Below are positions 21,673-30,651 of a DNA stretch of 32,502 nucleotides, one piece after another. The DNA comes from an uncultured Treponema sp. Its GTDB lineage: Bacteria; Spirochaetota; Spirochaetia; Treponematales; Treponemataceae. The position numbers and the translations under genes are program-made. The DNA lies in NCBI GenBank assembly GCA_937877535.1, contig CALFJF010000037.1, forward strand, positions 1 to 32,502, read 5' to 3'. Every line of letters begins with the position of its first letter. Position 1 is the stretch's first letter. Under the pieces are notes generated by a model, which was not told the origin of the DNA, did not search any database, and saw nothing but the letters and a program-made list of their open reading frames with translations.

Positions 21673-23772
21673 ATGAAAAAAGCCTTCCGTTACATTTTTT
21701 CGCGTCCGCTCGCGCTCATTTCGTTTCTTTTTCTTGCTTTGCTTTATCTTGTAATGATTTTTGCCGAGTTTGTAGCTCCGTATTCGCCTTCGCGCTCGTT
21801 TGGGGAAGAGTCGTTTCATCCTGCGAACGTTGCGTTTTCGATTTCGGGACTTGAAGCGCGCGAGTTTCGCGTGTTAGAGCCGATGACTTGGTCGTATGCA
21901 AAAGTCAAAGGCGCGAATTTTCATCACAAAATCCATTTTTTTGTGCGCGGAGAGCCGTATCGGCTTTTTTCTTTGATTCCGTGCGAGTTTCATCTTTTTG
22001 GCGCGGAAAAACGAGAAGACGGAACGGAATATCCCGTTTTTCTTTTTGGCGCAGATTCGCTCGGTCGAGACCTTTTTTCAAGAATCGTTTACGGAAGTCG
22101 CATTTCGCTCACGATTGGATTTGTTTCAAGCGCGATTTCGCTCGTTTTGGCGATTCTCTTTGGAGGACTTGCAGGCTATTACGGTGGCGCGGTTGATTGG
22201 TCGATTATGCGTTTTTCGGAATTTTTTATGCTCATTCCGGGGCTTTATTTGATTCTCTTTTTGCGCTCGCTTTTGAACACGAGCATGGATAGCGGGCAAA
22301 GTTACATGATTATCACGGTGATTTTGTCGCTCGTGGGCTGGCCTGGAAGCGCACGCACTCTTCGTGGCATGGTTCACGCAATAAAGCGCGAGGAATTTGT
22401 GGAAGATGCCGCGCTGGAGGGCGTTCCGAGCGGTGTGATAATTTTTCGCCACATAATTCCGCAGATTACGAGTCTTTTAATCGTGTCCACAACGCTTTCA
22501 ATTCCAGGCTTTATTATGAGCGAAACGACGCTTTCGTATTTGGGGTTAGGCATTGCAGACCCTGCAGTAAGTTGGGGAAGCCTTATAAATCGCGACATTT
22601 CAACGCTCGCCAATTTGCGAAATTTTCCGTGGCTTTTGATTCCCGTGTGGTTTTTGCTTGGAGTTACGCTCGCTTTCAATTTTATCGGCGACGCGCTCCG
22701 CGATTACTTTGACCCGTATCACACGTTTGTGCCTTCAATAAAAGATTTTTTCTTTGGACGAAAAAAAACGTTGACACTCAAAAAAGACGGTGCGCTCAAA
22801 AACGAATCAAAAAAATCATTTGGAAACGATTTTTTGAGAATTGAAGATTTGCGCGTGTCATTTTCGATTATGCGTGGACGAGAAGCGGCGATTGTGCAAA
22901 GCGTTCGCGGCGTTTCGTTTTCTATGAAAAAAGGCGAAATTCTTGGAATTGTTGGCGAAAGTGGGAGCGGAAAAACGGTTACTACCACAGCGATTCCTGC
23001 TCTACACCCAGAAAATGCACAGATTTCTGGGCAGATTTTCTTTGACGGAGTTGATTTGACATCGCTTTCAAAAAAAGAAATCCGCTCGTATCGAGGAAAG
23101 CGAATCGGAATGATTTTTCAAGAGCCAGGGCGCAGTTTTGACCCGCTTCAAAATATCGGGAGCGTTTTTTTGGAAGCGTTCAGAAATTCAAATCCAAAAA
23201 TAACAAAGGACGAGGCGAAAAAACGCGCGGTGGAACTTTTGCGCGAAGTGGGGCTTCCCGATAGCGAAAAAAGGCTTTCTTCGTTTCCGCATCAATTTTC
23301 TGGCGGGCAACTGCAAAGAATCGGAATCGCGCTTTCGCTTGCGCAAGGCTGCGACCTTTTGATTGCCGACGAGCCTACAACCGCTCTTGACGTTACGATT
23401 CAAGCGCAAATCGTTTCACTTCTTTCAGATTTACGAAAAAATCGCGGTCTTTCGATTATTTTTATAAGTCACAATATAAATCTTGTGGCGGATTTTTGCG
23501 ACAACATAATAGTAATGTACGGCGGTCTTATTATGGAACGCGGAAAAAGCGCACAAATTATGCAACATGCTCGCCATCCATACACTCGTGCGCTTTTGGC
23601 TTCTACTCCACAATTTGGCACGCATTATTCAGACGGTTTTCTCCCTTCGATTCCGGGGCGTGTAACAGACCCTGCGCACACTGAAACAGGTTGCCCGTTT
23701 GCGCCGCGATGCTCTTTTTCTAAAAAAGAATGTCGCTTGGAGTCGTATACGTGTTGGAAAATGAATAACTGA
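21673..23772 (+). CDS. Fused peptide transporter: DppC-type permease plus DppD-type ATPase
   Basis: 699 residues in one frame. Residues 1-345 are a DppC/OppC permease: a first membrane segment at 14-36, a periplasmic stretch with FGADSLGRDLFSRIVYGSRISL, more segments, and the EAA loop FVEDAALEGVPSGVIIFRHIIPQ. A linker of about 40 residues follows. The ATPase starts near 388 (LRIEDLRVSFS) with Walker A GESGSGKT at about 428, FQEPGRSFDPL, signature FSGGQLQRIGIA at about 541, Walker B LLIADEPTTALD, SHNINLV, and the peptide-transporter tail GCPFAPRC. Separate genes are the rule for these two subunits. No second ATPase (DppF) follows. AGGA is the only ribosome-binding site, 11 nt before the ATG. 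Confidence 0.9.
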   Translation: MKKAFRYIFSRPLALISFLFLALLYLVMIFAEFVAPYSPSRSFGEESFHPANVAFSISGLEAREFRVLEPMTWSYAKVKGANFHHKIHFFVRGEPYRLFSLIPCEFHLFGAEKREDGTEYPVFLFGADSLGRDLFSRIVYGSRISLTIGFVSSAISLVLAILFGGLAGYYGGAVDWSIMRFSEFFMLIPGLYLILFLRSLLNTSMDSGQSYMIITVILSLVGWPGSARTLRGMVHAIKREEFVEDAALEGVPSGVIIFRHIIPQITSLLIVSTTLSIPGFIMSETTLSYLGLGIADPAVSWGSLINRDISTLANLRNFPWLLIPVWFLLGVTLAFNFIGDALRDYFDPYHTFVPSIKDFFFGRKKTLTLKKDGALKNESKKSFGNDFLRIEDLRVSFSIMRGREAAIVQSVRGVSFSMKKGEILGIVGESGSGKTVTTTAIPALHPENAQISGQIFFDGVDLTSLSKKEIRSYRGKRIGMIFQEPGRSFDPLQNIGSVFLEAFRNSNPKITKDEAKKRAVELLREVGLPDSEKRLSSFPHQFSGGQLQRIGIALSLAQGCDLLIADEPTTALDVTIQAQIVSLLSDLRKNRGLSIIFISHNINLVADFCDNIIVMYGGLIMERGKSAQIMQHARHPYTRALLASTPQFGTHYSDGFLPSIPGRVTDPAHTETGCPFAPRCSFSKKECRLESYTCWKMNN

Positions 23773-23778
23773 TTTTTT

Positions 23779-23806
23779 TTGCCGAATCAAAAATTCTTCG
23801 TATAAT
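23779..23806 (+). promoter_or_regulatory. Promoter of the addB-addA operon
   Basis: TTGCCG (23779-23784), 16-nt spacer and a consensus TATAAT (23801-23806). The addB-like ATG at 23840 has AAAAGGAAA upstream. Confidence 0.6.
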
Positions 23807-23839
23807 CAAAGTGGTCTAAAAACAAAAAAGGAAATAAAA

Positions 23840-26686
23840 ATGCAATCGAATTGCCAAAACGAAAGTTCGTCGTCTGGTGCGTTTTTTGAAGTCGAAAAAA
23901 TCATATCGGAACATCTTTCTGACGAAAAAACAGCGTTCGTTTTTCCGACGCAAACTGCTGCGGGAATGTGGGCGGACAGGGCAACCACGCTTGGACGCAC
24001 CGCCGTTGCAATGGAGCGATTTATCGCGTGGGACGATTTTAAGGGAACGTGCATAAAAAGCAAAAATCCTCAAAAAAGTTGCATTCCGTCTTTAATGCGC
24101 CAGATTTTTGCGGAAGATTTGATATGTAAAAACGCTCAAAATCCGTTTTTCAAAAGCATAATCGTTCCTGATTTTGCAAAAGAATCCGCGTCTTTTGCAA
24201 AGTGGATTTCAAAAATGCTCCCGTCGCTTGCGCTTTGGAATGAATACAACGAATCTTTTACAAAATCGGGCGGAGAATTGGACGACGAGGACACAGATTA
24301 TTCGATTCTCTATAAAAAATACAAGGATTTTTTAGATGAGCGAAATCTGTTTGACCCCGCTTGGGAAAATCCGCCATTTACAGGAGATGGGCGGACTTAT
24401 TTTATCTTTTTTCCAGAAATCTTAATGGATTACGCGGAGTACAAGCGCATTTTTGCTGGCACTGACAAAATCAAAATCGTTAGCACAAAAAGCCTTCCTT
24501 CGCTTTCACGCGCGACGGTGCATTTTTACGAATCTTCGACCGTGGAACTGCGAGAACTTTTTGCAGCACTGTTGAGTGCGCACGAAGAGTACGGCATAAA
24601 ATGGAGCGATATGGCTCTTTCTGTTCCCGACTTAAAAACGTATGCGCCGTATCTTGAGCGCGAATTTGTGATTCATCAAATTCCGTTTACGTTTAGAATG
24701 GGAAGCAAACTCGGAGAGAGTAGGGCGGGCAATTTTTTTGTGCAAGCGCAAGAATGTGTGCAAAAAGGCTTTCCGTTCGCGCTTGTAAAAAAAATCCTTT
24801 TGAATTTTTCGCTTCCCTGGAAAAACGAAGAGAAAAATCGCGCCCTCGTTTCGTTTGGACGCGAAAATAATTGCCTTTGCTCCTATGAATACAAAGAAAA
24901 ATTCCACAATCCGTGGCGCGAATCGCTAAAAAAAGAAAATCCGCTTTATGATTTTTACGAAAATTTTGAAAAAAAACTGTCTGATTTGGTGAACGCTAAA
25001 TCGTTTTCAGAGATAAATGCAAAATATTTTATTTTTAGAAACGAATTTTTTGACATGGACAAATGCTCAAAAGAAAGCGACCAAATAATCAGCACGTGCA
25101 TAAGAAAATTGAGCGAGTTAATCCAAATCGAAAATGAGTTTTTAATCGAAGGCGGAAAATGGAGCGGGCAAGAGCCGTGCCGAGTTCCATCGCCGTTTTC
25201 GTTTTTTACGTCGTGTCTTTTGGACGAAAATTACGTTCCGCAAAAGGAAAGCGAAGGCGTGCAAATCTTTGCGTACAGAAATTCCGCCGAAAGTCCTTTT
25301 TTGTGCCAATTTGTTTTGGACGCAAGCCAAGATTCGCTTTCGCTTTCGTCGCTGTACAAGCAACTTTCGTTTTTGAACGATTCAAAGCGCGAAAAACTCG
25401 GAATCGAAGATGTTGACCCCACGGAAGATTTTTTGCGCCTGTATGCTTCGTGCGGAAAATCGTATTTTAGCGCAGCAGAAAAAACGTTCACGGGGTATTC
25501 TTTTCCTCACGGACTTTTAAAGTCGATTCGCCATATTCCAGAGCCTGAAAAAGAAAAAAACGGTGAAAAACCAAAAGAGATTTTGAGTTACGACATTTTT
25601 GACGCGGAAAAACGTGTTCTTCTTGAAAAATCCGAAAAAGAGGAGCGGTATGAAATGAAAGCGGGTGGCGAAAAAAAATATCCCACGCATTTTCCAGAAA
25701 TCGCGCTCGGCGGATTTTCTGTTTGGAGAGCGCGGGCTTTGCCCTTTGATTCAGAAGGATTTTCTTTTGAGCAAAATCAAAAATTGATTCGTTCCGCTCT
25801 TTTTGACGAAGAGCGAAAACGCTGGAAAATTACGCAAAGCGCACTCAAAAATTTCTTTCTTTGCCCCAGATTGTGGTTTTTCAAAAATGTCCTTGGCGTA
25901 AAAAATCAAGACAACGAAGCATTGTTAATCAATCGCTTTACAATGGGAAATGTCTATCACGAAATCCTTGACCGATATTGCGCTTCTCTCAAAGAAAACG
26001 GGATTTTGCTTTCTCCCGACATGAACGAGAGCGTAAAAAAGTGCACTCGCTCACAGTTATTAAACGATGCGCTCGACTCGACGCTCAAACGATTTCATGC
26101 TAGCAGGCTTTCTCGTGCGCTTCTTTCAACGGCTCGCGATTCGATTTACGAAAAAATCGAAAGTAGCGTCGTGAAATTTTCGGAACTTTTTTTGAATCAC
26201 GAAGTTGCGGAAACGGAAAAATCGTATTCTTTTGAAATCGAAGGAAAATCTTGGTTTTTGGAAGGCAGAATCGATTGCCTTTTGAGAAATCCTGCGGATT
26301 TTTCGACGACACTTGTTGACTATAAATCGTCTGCAACATCTGTTCCAAAATCGGTTTACGAGCGGGAAGGGGAAGTGGCAGACCCGCAAATGCCAATGTA
26401 CAAGCGGCTTATAGAAGCGCAAAGCGGCGAAAATGAAGTTTCAAAAGGTGCGTTTTACAATTTAAAAGATTGCGAGTTAAAAAAAGTCTTTGGATTTGAA
26501 AAAAACGAGCCTTTTGAGCCGACGCTGGACGCTTTTGACAAGCATTGTGAAGAATACGTTTCGCGCCTTGAATCGCTCGATTTTTCGATTGATGAAAAAA
26601 AACAGACTTTTTCCGTTTGCACAAAAAAAGAGTGCGAAGATTATCGCGGTGCGTGTAGGCGTTTTTTTAACGTTTCTGGACGATAA
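23840..26686 (+). CDS. addB: AddB/RexB-like helicase-nuclease subunit with PD-(D/E)XK domain
   Basis: 948 residues. The N-terminal two thirds are a degenerate helicase-like region (AFVFPTQTAAGMWAD, FPEILMDYAEYKRIF), with no intact Walker A visible. The nuclease domain starts near 665: QSALKNFFLCPRLWFFKN, GNVYHEILDRY, WFLEGRIDCLLR with the catalytic Asp, and LVDYKSS with D-x-K. Cys 675 and C-terminal Cys 927, 932 and 939 resemble the four-Cys Fe-S staple of AddB. The last three are spaced C-x4-C-x6-C rather than the usual C-x2-C-x5-C. With the AddA-like protein it would resect double-strand breaks. addA follows 21 bp downstream. Confidence 0.8.
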   Translation: MQSNCQNESSSSGAFFEVEKIISEHLSDEKTAFVFPTQTAAGMWADRATTLGRTAVAMERFIAWDDFKGTCIKSKNPQKSCIPSLMRQIFAEDLICKNAQNPFFKSIIVPDFAKESASFAKWISKMLPSLALWNEYNESFTKSGGELDDEDTDYSILYKKYKDFLDERNLFDPAWENPPFTGDGRTYFIFFPEILMDYAEYKRIFAGTDKIKIVSTKSLPSLSRATVHFYESSTVELRELFAALLSAHEEYGIKWSDMALSVPDLKTYAPYLEREFVIHQIPFTFRMGSKLGESRAGNFFVQAQECVQKGFPFALVKKILLNFSLPWKNEEKNRALVSFGRENNCLCSYEYKEKFHNPWRESLKKENPLYDFYENFEKKLSDLVNAKSFSEINAKYFIFRNEFFDMDKCSKESDQIISTCIRKLSELIQIENEFLIEGGKWSGQEPCRVPSPFSFFTSCLLDENYVPQKESEGVQIFAYRNSAESPFLCQFVLDASQDSLSLSSLYKQLSFLNDSKREKLGIEDVDPTEDFLRLYASCGKSYFSAAEKTFTGYSFPHGLLKSIRHIPEPEKEKNGEKPKEILSYDIFDAEKRVLLEKSEKEERYEMKAGGEKKYPTHFPEIALGGFSVWRARALPFDSEGFSFEQNQKLIRSALFDEERKRWKITQSALKNFFLCPRLWFFKNVLGVKNQDNEALLINRFTMGNVYHEILDRYCASLKENGILLSPDMNESVKKCTRSQLLNDALDSTLKRFHASRLSRALLSTARDSIYEKIESSVVKFSELFLNHEVAETEKSYSFEIEGKSWFLEGRIDCLLRNPADFSTTLVDYKSSATSVPKSVYEREGEVADPQMPMYKRLIEAQSGENEVSKGAFYNLKDCELKKVFGFEKNEPFEPTLDAFDKHCEEYVSRLESLDFSIDEKKQTFSVCTKKECEDYRGACRRFFNVSGR

Positions 26687-26707
26687 AACAATTTTTAAGG
26701 AAAAAAA

Positions 26708-29700
26708 ATGAAAAAACTCGACGAATTTCAACAAAAAGCGGCGGATGTTTTGAATAACGCGGTTGTGAGTGCGGGCGCGGGAAGTGGAAAAACCACGGTT
26801 CTGTCTTCTCGCGCCGTGAATCTTGTAACAAAACATCACATAAAAATCGACGAACTGCTCGTTTTGACGTTTACAAAAAAAGCCACCGTCGAAATGAAAA
26901 GTCGAATTTTTGCATCTCTTTCTGAGGCGGCGTTGAGCGGAAATCTTGAGGCAAAAACGGCGATAAGGCAATTTGACCGCTCGCACATTCAAACGCTCGA
27001 CAGTTATTGCGCCGAAATCGCGCGGCAAGGTGCGCATTTTTATGGAATTACGCCGTCTTTTTCGTCTGACAAAGAAAAGGCGGAAGAAACGGTGAAAATG
27101 CGCGCACTCCCGTTTCTTTTGAAATATCGCGACGACCGCGCGATTCAGTCGCTCACGCGCACAATGGATTTTGACAGAATCGCCGACGAATTTTTGGTAA
27201 AGCCGATTCTTGAAAATTCGACCGTTTCATGTCCGATTGATTTTTTAGGCGACCTCGAAAATCAAATTGCAGAACTTCCAAATGCTTGGCAAACGGCGTG
27301 CACTGTGGTAGAAGCGCGAATCTCTGAAATGAAAAAGATTTTTCAAGAAGGCGATTTCAAAATGTCGTCAAAATTTGCGCTTGCCCTCGATACCGCTTTG
27401 TCTTCTTTTTTGAATCTTGAAATGCCGATTCTGTCCGAGTCGGAAATAAAATCGTCTGATTCTAGTCGTCTTGACGAGTATATTTTGTCTTTCAAAGATT
27501 TTTGCGCCATTTCGCTTCCAGGCGGAAAAATTTCGGGCACTCTTCTTGAGTTAAAACGCTCGCTCGTTGCGCTTTTTGATGAAATCGACACGCTGCTTTC
27601 GATTTCGAGCGCGGTTTCGTCTTTTGAGATTTCGAGCGCGGCGGCACATTTGCTTTCGCTTTTTCAAGACGAAGTGAACCGCGAAAAACGGTCGTCTGGA
27701 ATTTTGACGTTTCGGGACGTGGCAGACCTTGCGCTCAAAACGCTTTTGGAGCATCCTGAAATCCGTTTGATTCAAAAGCGAAAATTCCGCGCGATAATGA
27801 TTGACGAATTTCAAGATAACAACGAACTTCAGCGCGATATGCTTTTTTTGCTTTCGGAAAAAATGGAACGAAACGAAAAAAGCGTTTGCACTGAAAGCGA
27901 ACTTGACGGCGAAAAACTGTTTTTTGTGGGCGACGAAAAGCAAAGCATTTATCGGTTTCGTGGCGCGAACGTTTCTGTTTTTAGACAATTAAAAAAAGCA
28001 CTCAAAGGCGCGGACGGGCGCGGAAATCTTGAACTCAACATGAATTATCGAAGCAAACCTGAGTTAATCGCGTTTTTTAACACGATTTTTGGAGCCACGC
28101 CGTATCCGCCAAACACGGTGCGTTCGGACGCTTCGGTTTTTTACACAGACGGAGCGATTCCCGATTACGAAGCGCAATACGTGAATGTTGAAATTCCAAA
28201 GTTAAAAATGGAAACGGCAGATTTTCAAAAACGACGCGCTCACGTATCTCTTTTCAAAGATGAAAAATCAAAATCTGAAAACGAAGACAATTTGAAAGCG
28301 ATTGAAAACGAGGCGGCTTTTGTTGCGTCAAAGATTTCAGAAATGATTTCAAAGGGAACATACAGCGCGGGAGATTTTGCGATTCTTCTCAAAAGCACAA
28401 CGCATCAGGCGGTTTTTGAGCGAATGCTTCTTTTGCACGGTCTTCCGTATTCCACAGAAATTTTCAAAGGATTTTTTAGCGACGGACCGGTAAACGACAT
28501 CGTGTCGTATCTTTCGCTTTGCGCGTACACGTCGGAGGCGGACAATGCGTTTTTTGAATTGCTTTGCTCGCCGTTCGTAAATCTTTCTTTTGAAGAGGCA
28601 AGCGAGGTCGTTGCCGCAAAAATCGCGCTCGAAAAACAAAAATCAAAAGAAGCGAGTGCGGAAAGTGGCGAATGGAAAAAAATAAAATTGCCACCTTTTT
28701 TGAAAGAATTTTCAAAAACGCTTTCGCTGGAAGCAAAAAATCGCTATGAATCGGCGGCGGACGAGTTTTTTCGTGTGTTTGAAAAATCGCAAATTGAGCC
28801 AATCGCGAACGTTGTGAGTTATTTGTGGTATTCGCTTGGGTATCGGTACGAAACGCTTTGGAATCGCACGGTCGAAATGTATTCGCCGCTTTACGATTTG
28901 ATTTTTGAATTGGCGCGTCAATCTGACGAAAAATCGGAAAACGTTGCCGATTTTGTGGACAAAATCAACGAATATCGCGATGAGCAAAAAAAAGTCGAGG
29001 ACATAGACATTCCGTTTGAAGCGCGGGATTGCGTGAAAATTATGACGATTCATAAAAGCAAGGGGCTTGAATTTAAAGTTGTGTTTGTGTCGGCGATTTC
29101 TGGGCGCGGCGTAACGGATTCAAACTCTTCGAGCGTGTTTATTTCAAAAAAATGGGGCGCGGTTATAAATACTCCCAAAGGCTCAATTTTTAATGCAATA
29201 AAATCGAGGGGGCGATTTTCAAAATCAAAGACGGCGAATTATTTTTACGATTGTGAAAAAGCGGAAAACGATTCAAAGGCGGCGGCGGAATTGCGAAGAC
29301 TTATGTACGTTGCGTTTACGCGCGCGGAGGACGAATTGTTTATCACGGGTTCGTTTGACGGAAGTCCAGAAACAACCAGAGAGGGAAGCAAAATCATCTC
29401 TTCGGACGCTTTTCTTCCGGGGAAATTGGGCGAGAAAATGGAAAACTCCGAAGATTGCTTCAAAAGTCCAAAGACGATTTACCATTTGCTCCAGCCGTTT
29501 CTTTCGCGATACGTTGTTGACGAAAAGGCTTCGGAACATGCACCGTTTGATTTTGAGTTAATCAAAGAAATCGCTCGAAATGAAGTTGGAAAGAGCGAAA
29601 ACAAGACCTATCGAAAAAATTGCACGGAAGAAAAACGCGCTCTTTTGGAAAAATTGAGCGCAGAATATGACAAAGCCGAAAAAATCTCCACGAAAAAAAA

Positions 29701-30391
29701 TCGCTCGATTTATATAAGCCCCAGTTTGCTTCATGCGGCGGACGAAGAAACGCATCGGTGGCGAGCGAAAGGCGGGGCGGTTTATAAAATCGACGAGATT
29801 TTGAAAGGCATTTCAAGCGAAGATTCGGAAGAAGAGGGCGCAGACGATGAGCGAAAACGGTTTGGCTCGAACAATTTTGGAAACATCGCGCACGCTTTTA
29901 TGGAAGCGTTATTCAACGATGACAAAAAAGAGCCAAAACTCAATGTGGAAGACACGTCGCTTTTGTCTGAAGAGCAACTTGAAAAAGTGTGCGAAATCTG
30001 CGCGGATTTACGGAACGGTTTTGCGTTATCTGAAATAGGAAAGCGGGCGGCAGCTTCTCTTTGGATTCGCGCGGAATTTGCTTTTCGTGCGCGAGTACAC
30101 ACAAAAAATGGCGAGAGCATTCTTCGCGGCTCAATGGACTTGGTTTTTCAAGAATCCGATGGCTCGTATACGATAATTGACTATAAAACAACATCGATTA
30201 TCAAAAATGCCGTGTATGCCGCGCAACTTGCGTGCTATCGACGCGCACTTTCGCAAATGCTTGGTGTCGATGAAGCAAACATTTCGTGCCATATTTATTA
30301 TTTGCGGCTCAAAAAAGACGAGGACATCACACCGCTTTGCGAAAAAATCTCAATAGAGTCGCTTGACTTGTTCCCAACATCCGAATTATAA
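26708..30391 (+). CDS. addA: AddA/RexA-like UvrD-type helicase-nuclease
   Basis: 1227 residues, the normal length. Superfamily 1 motifs occur in order: DEFQQKAAD, Walker A AGAGSGKTT at 22-30, VLTFTKKATVEMKSRI, TLDSYCAEIAR, Walker B IMIDEFQDNNELQ near 365, VGDEKQSIYRFRGA near 410-425, LELNMNYRSKPELI, TIHKSKGLEFKVVFVS near 780 and RLMYVAFTRAEDELF near 864. A RecB-type nuclease domain follows: GNIAHAFMEAL (about 1057), RGSMDLVF (1140), IIDYKTTS (1155) and QLACYRRAL. It unwinds and cuts DNA ends with AddB for RecA loading. AAGGA precedes the ATG. Confidence 0.92.
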   Translation: MKKLDEFQQKAADVLNNAVVSAGAGSGKTTVLSSRAVNLVTKHHIKIDELLVLTFTKKATVEMKSRIFASLSEAALSGNLEAKTAIRQFDRSHIQTLDSYCAEIARQGAHFYGITPSFSSDKEKAEETVKMRALPFLLKYRDDRAIQSLTRTMDFDRIADEFLVKPILENSTVSCPIDFLGDLENQIAELPNAWQTACTVVEARISEMKKIFQEGDFKMSSKFALALDTALSSFLNLEMPILSESEIKSSDSSRLDEYILSFKDFCAISLPGGKISGTLLELKRSLVALFDEIDTLLSISSAVSSFEISSAAAHLLSLFQDEVNREKRSSGILTFRDVADLALKTLLEHPEIRLIQKRKFRAIMIDEFQDNNELQRDMLFLLSEKMERNEKSVCTESELDGEKLFFVGDEKQSIYRFRGANVSVFRQLKKALKGADGRGNLELNMNYRSKPELIAFFNTIFGATPYPPNTVRSDASVFYTDGAIPDYEAQYVNVEIPKLKMETADFQKRRAHVSLFKDEKSKSENEDNLKAIENEAAFVASKISEMISKGTYSAGDFAILLKSTTHQAVFERMLLLHGLPYSTEIFKGFFSDGPVNDIVSYLSLCAYTSEADNAFFELLCSPFVNLSFEEASEVVAAKIALEKQKSKEASAESGEWKKIKLPPFLKEFSKTLSLEAKNRYESAADEFFRVFEKSQIEPIANVVSYLWYSLGYRYETLWNRTVEMYSPLYDLIFELARQSDEKSENVADFVDKINEYRDEQKKVEDIDIPFEARDCVKIMTIHKSKGLEFKVVFVSAISGRGVTDSNSSSVFISKKWGAVINTPKGSIFNAIKSRGRFSKSKTANYFYDCEKAENDSKAAAELRRLMYVAFTRAEDELFITGSFDGSPETTREGSKIISSDAFLPGKLGEKMENSEDCFKSPKTIYHLLQPFLSRYVVDEKASEHAPFDFELIKEIARNEVGKSENKTYRKNCTEEKRALLEKLSAEYDKAEKISTKKNRSIYISPSLLHAADEETHRWRAKGGAVYKIDEILKGISSEDSEEEGADDERKRFGSNNFGNIAHAFMEALFNDDKKEPKLNVEDTSLLSEEQLEKVCEICADLRNGFALSEIGKRAAASLWIRAEFAFRARVHTKNGESILRGSMDLVFQESDGSYTIIDYKTTSIIKNAVYAAQLACYRRALSQMLGVDEANISCHIYYLRLKKDEDITPLCEKISIESLDLFPTSEL

Positions 30392-30440
30392 TCAATCAAT
30401 TTTGAAACTGACGTTTTGAGATTGATTGACTGCTTTTTAA
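30390..30440 (+). terminator. Probable terminator after addA
   Basis: AATCAATC (30390-30397) pairs with GATTGATT (30420-30427) around a 22-nt loop. A small TGCTT-TTT-AAGCA hairpin lies directly after it. The T-run is only five long and the stem AT-rich, so strength is doubtful. It lies between the addA stop and the tRNA gene. Confidence 0.4.
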
Positions 30441-30445
30441 GCAAC

Positions 30446-30517
30446 GCGGTTGTCATATAACGGCTATTATCCGAGCTTCCCAAGCTCGAGACGAGGGTTC
30501 GACTCCCTTCAACCGCT
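30446..30517 (+). tRNA. tRNA-Gly (anticodon CCC)
   Basis: The acceptor stem GCGGTTG (30446-30452) pairs perfectly with CAACCGC (30510-30516). The anticodon stem CGAGC/GCTCG encloses the loop TTCCCAA, giving anticodon CCC for glycine codon GGG. The T-arm is GAGGGTTCGACTCCCTT. The D-arm is short and weak (ATA/TAT). The discriminator base is T and no CCA is encoded. It stands alone between addA and the convergent HD-hydrolase gene. Confidence 0.9.
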
Positions 30518-30532
30518 TTTGATTTTACAAGA

Positions 30533-30648
30533 GTCCCTCGGCGACAAAATCAAGTCACAATTCGTGGCAACGCAAAAAAAAGAAAACGTGCCGTAAAAAC
30601 GGTTTTCGTTTGTCTCCTTTTGAGTGAGATTTTGTTGCGACGAGGGGC
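30533..30648 (-). terminator. Large stem-loop with internal terminator, 3' end of the HD-hydrolase transcript
   Basis: On the minus strand, right after the HD-gene stop, GAAAACCG-TTTTTA-CGGCACGTTTTC is followed by eight T (the terminator core, 30574-30607). Outer arms 30533-30558 and 30624-30648 are also complementary over about 22 bp with a few bulges (e.g. CCCTCG with CGAGGG, CAAAATC with GATTTTG). They enclose the core in one long imperfect hairpin. The core is a credible terminator; the outer helix is unexplained and could be a small structured RNA. Confidence 0.55.
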
Positions 30649-30651
30649 TTG

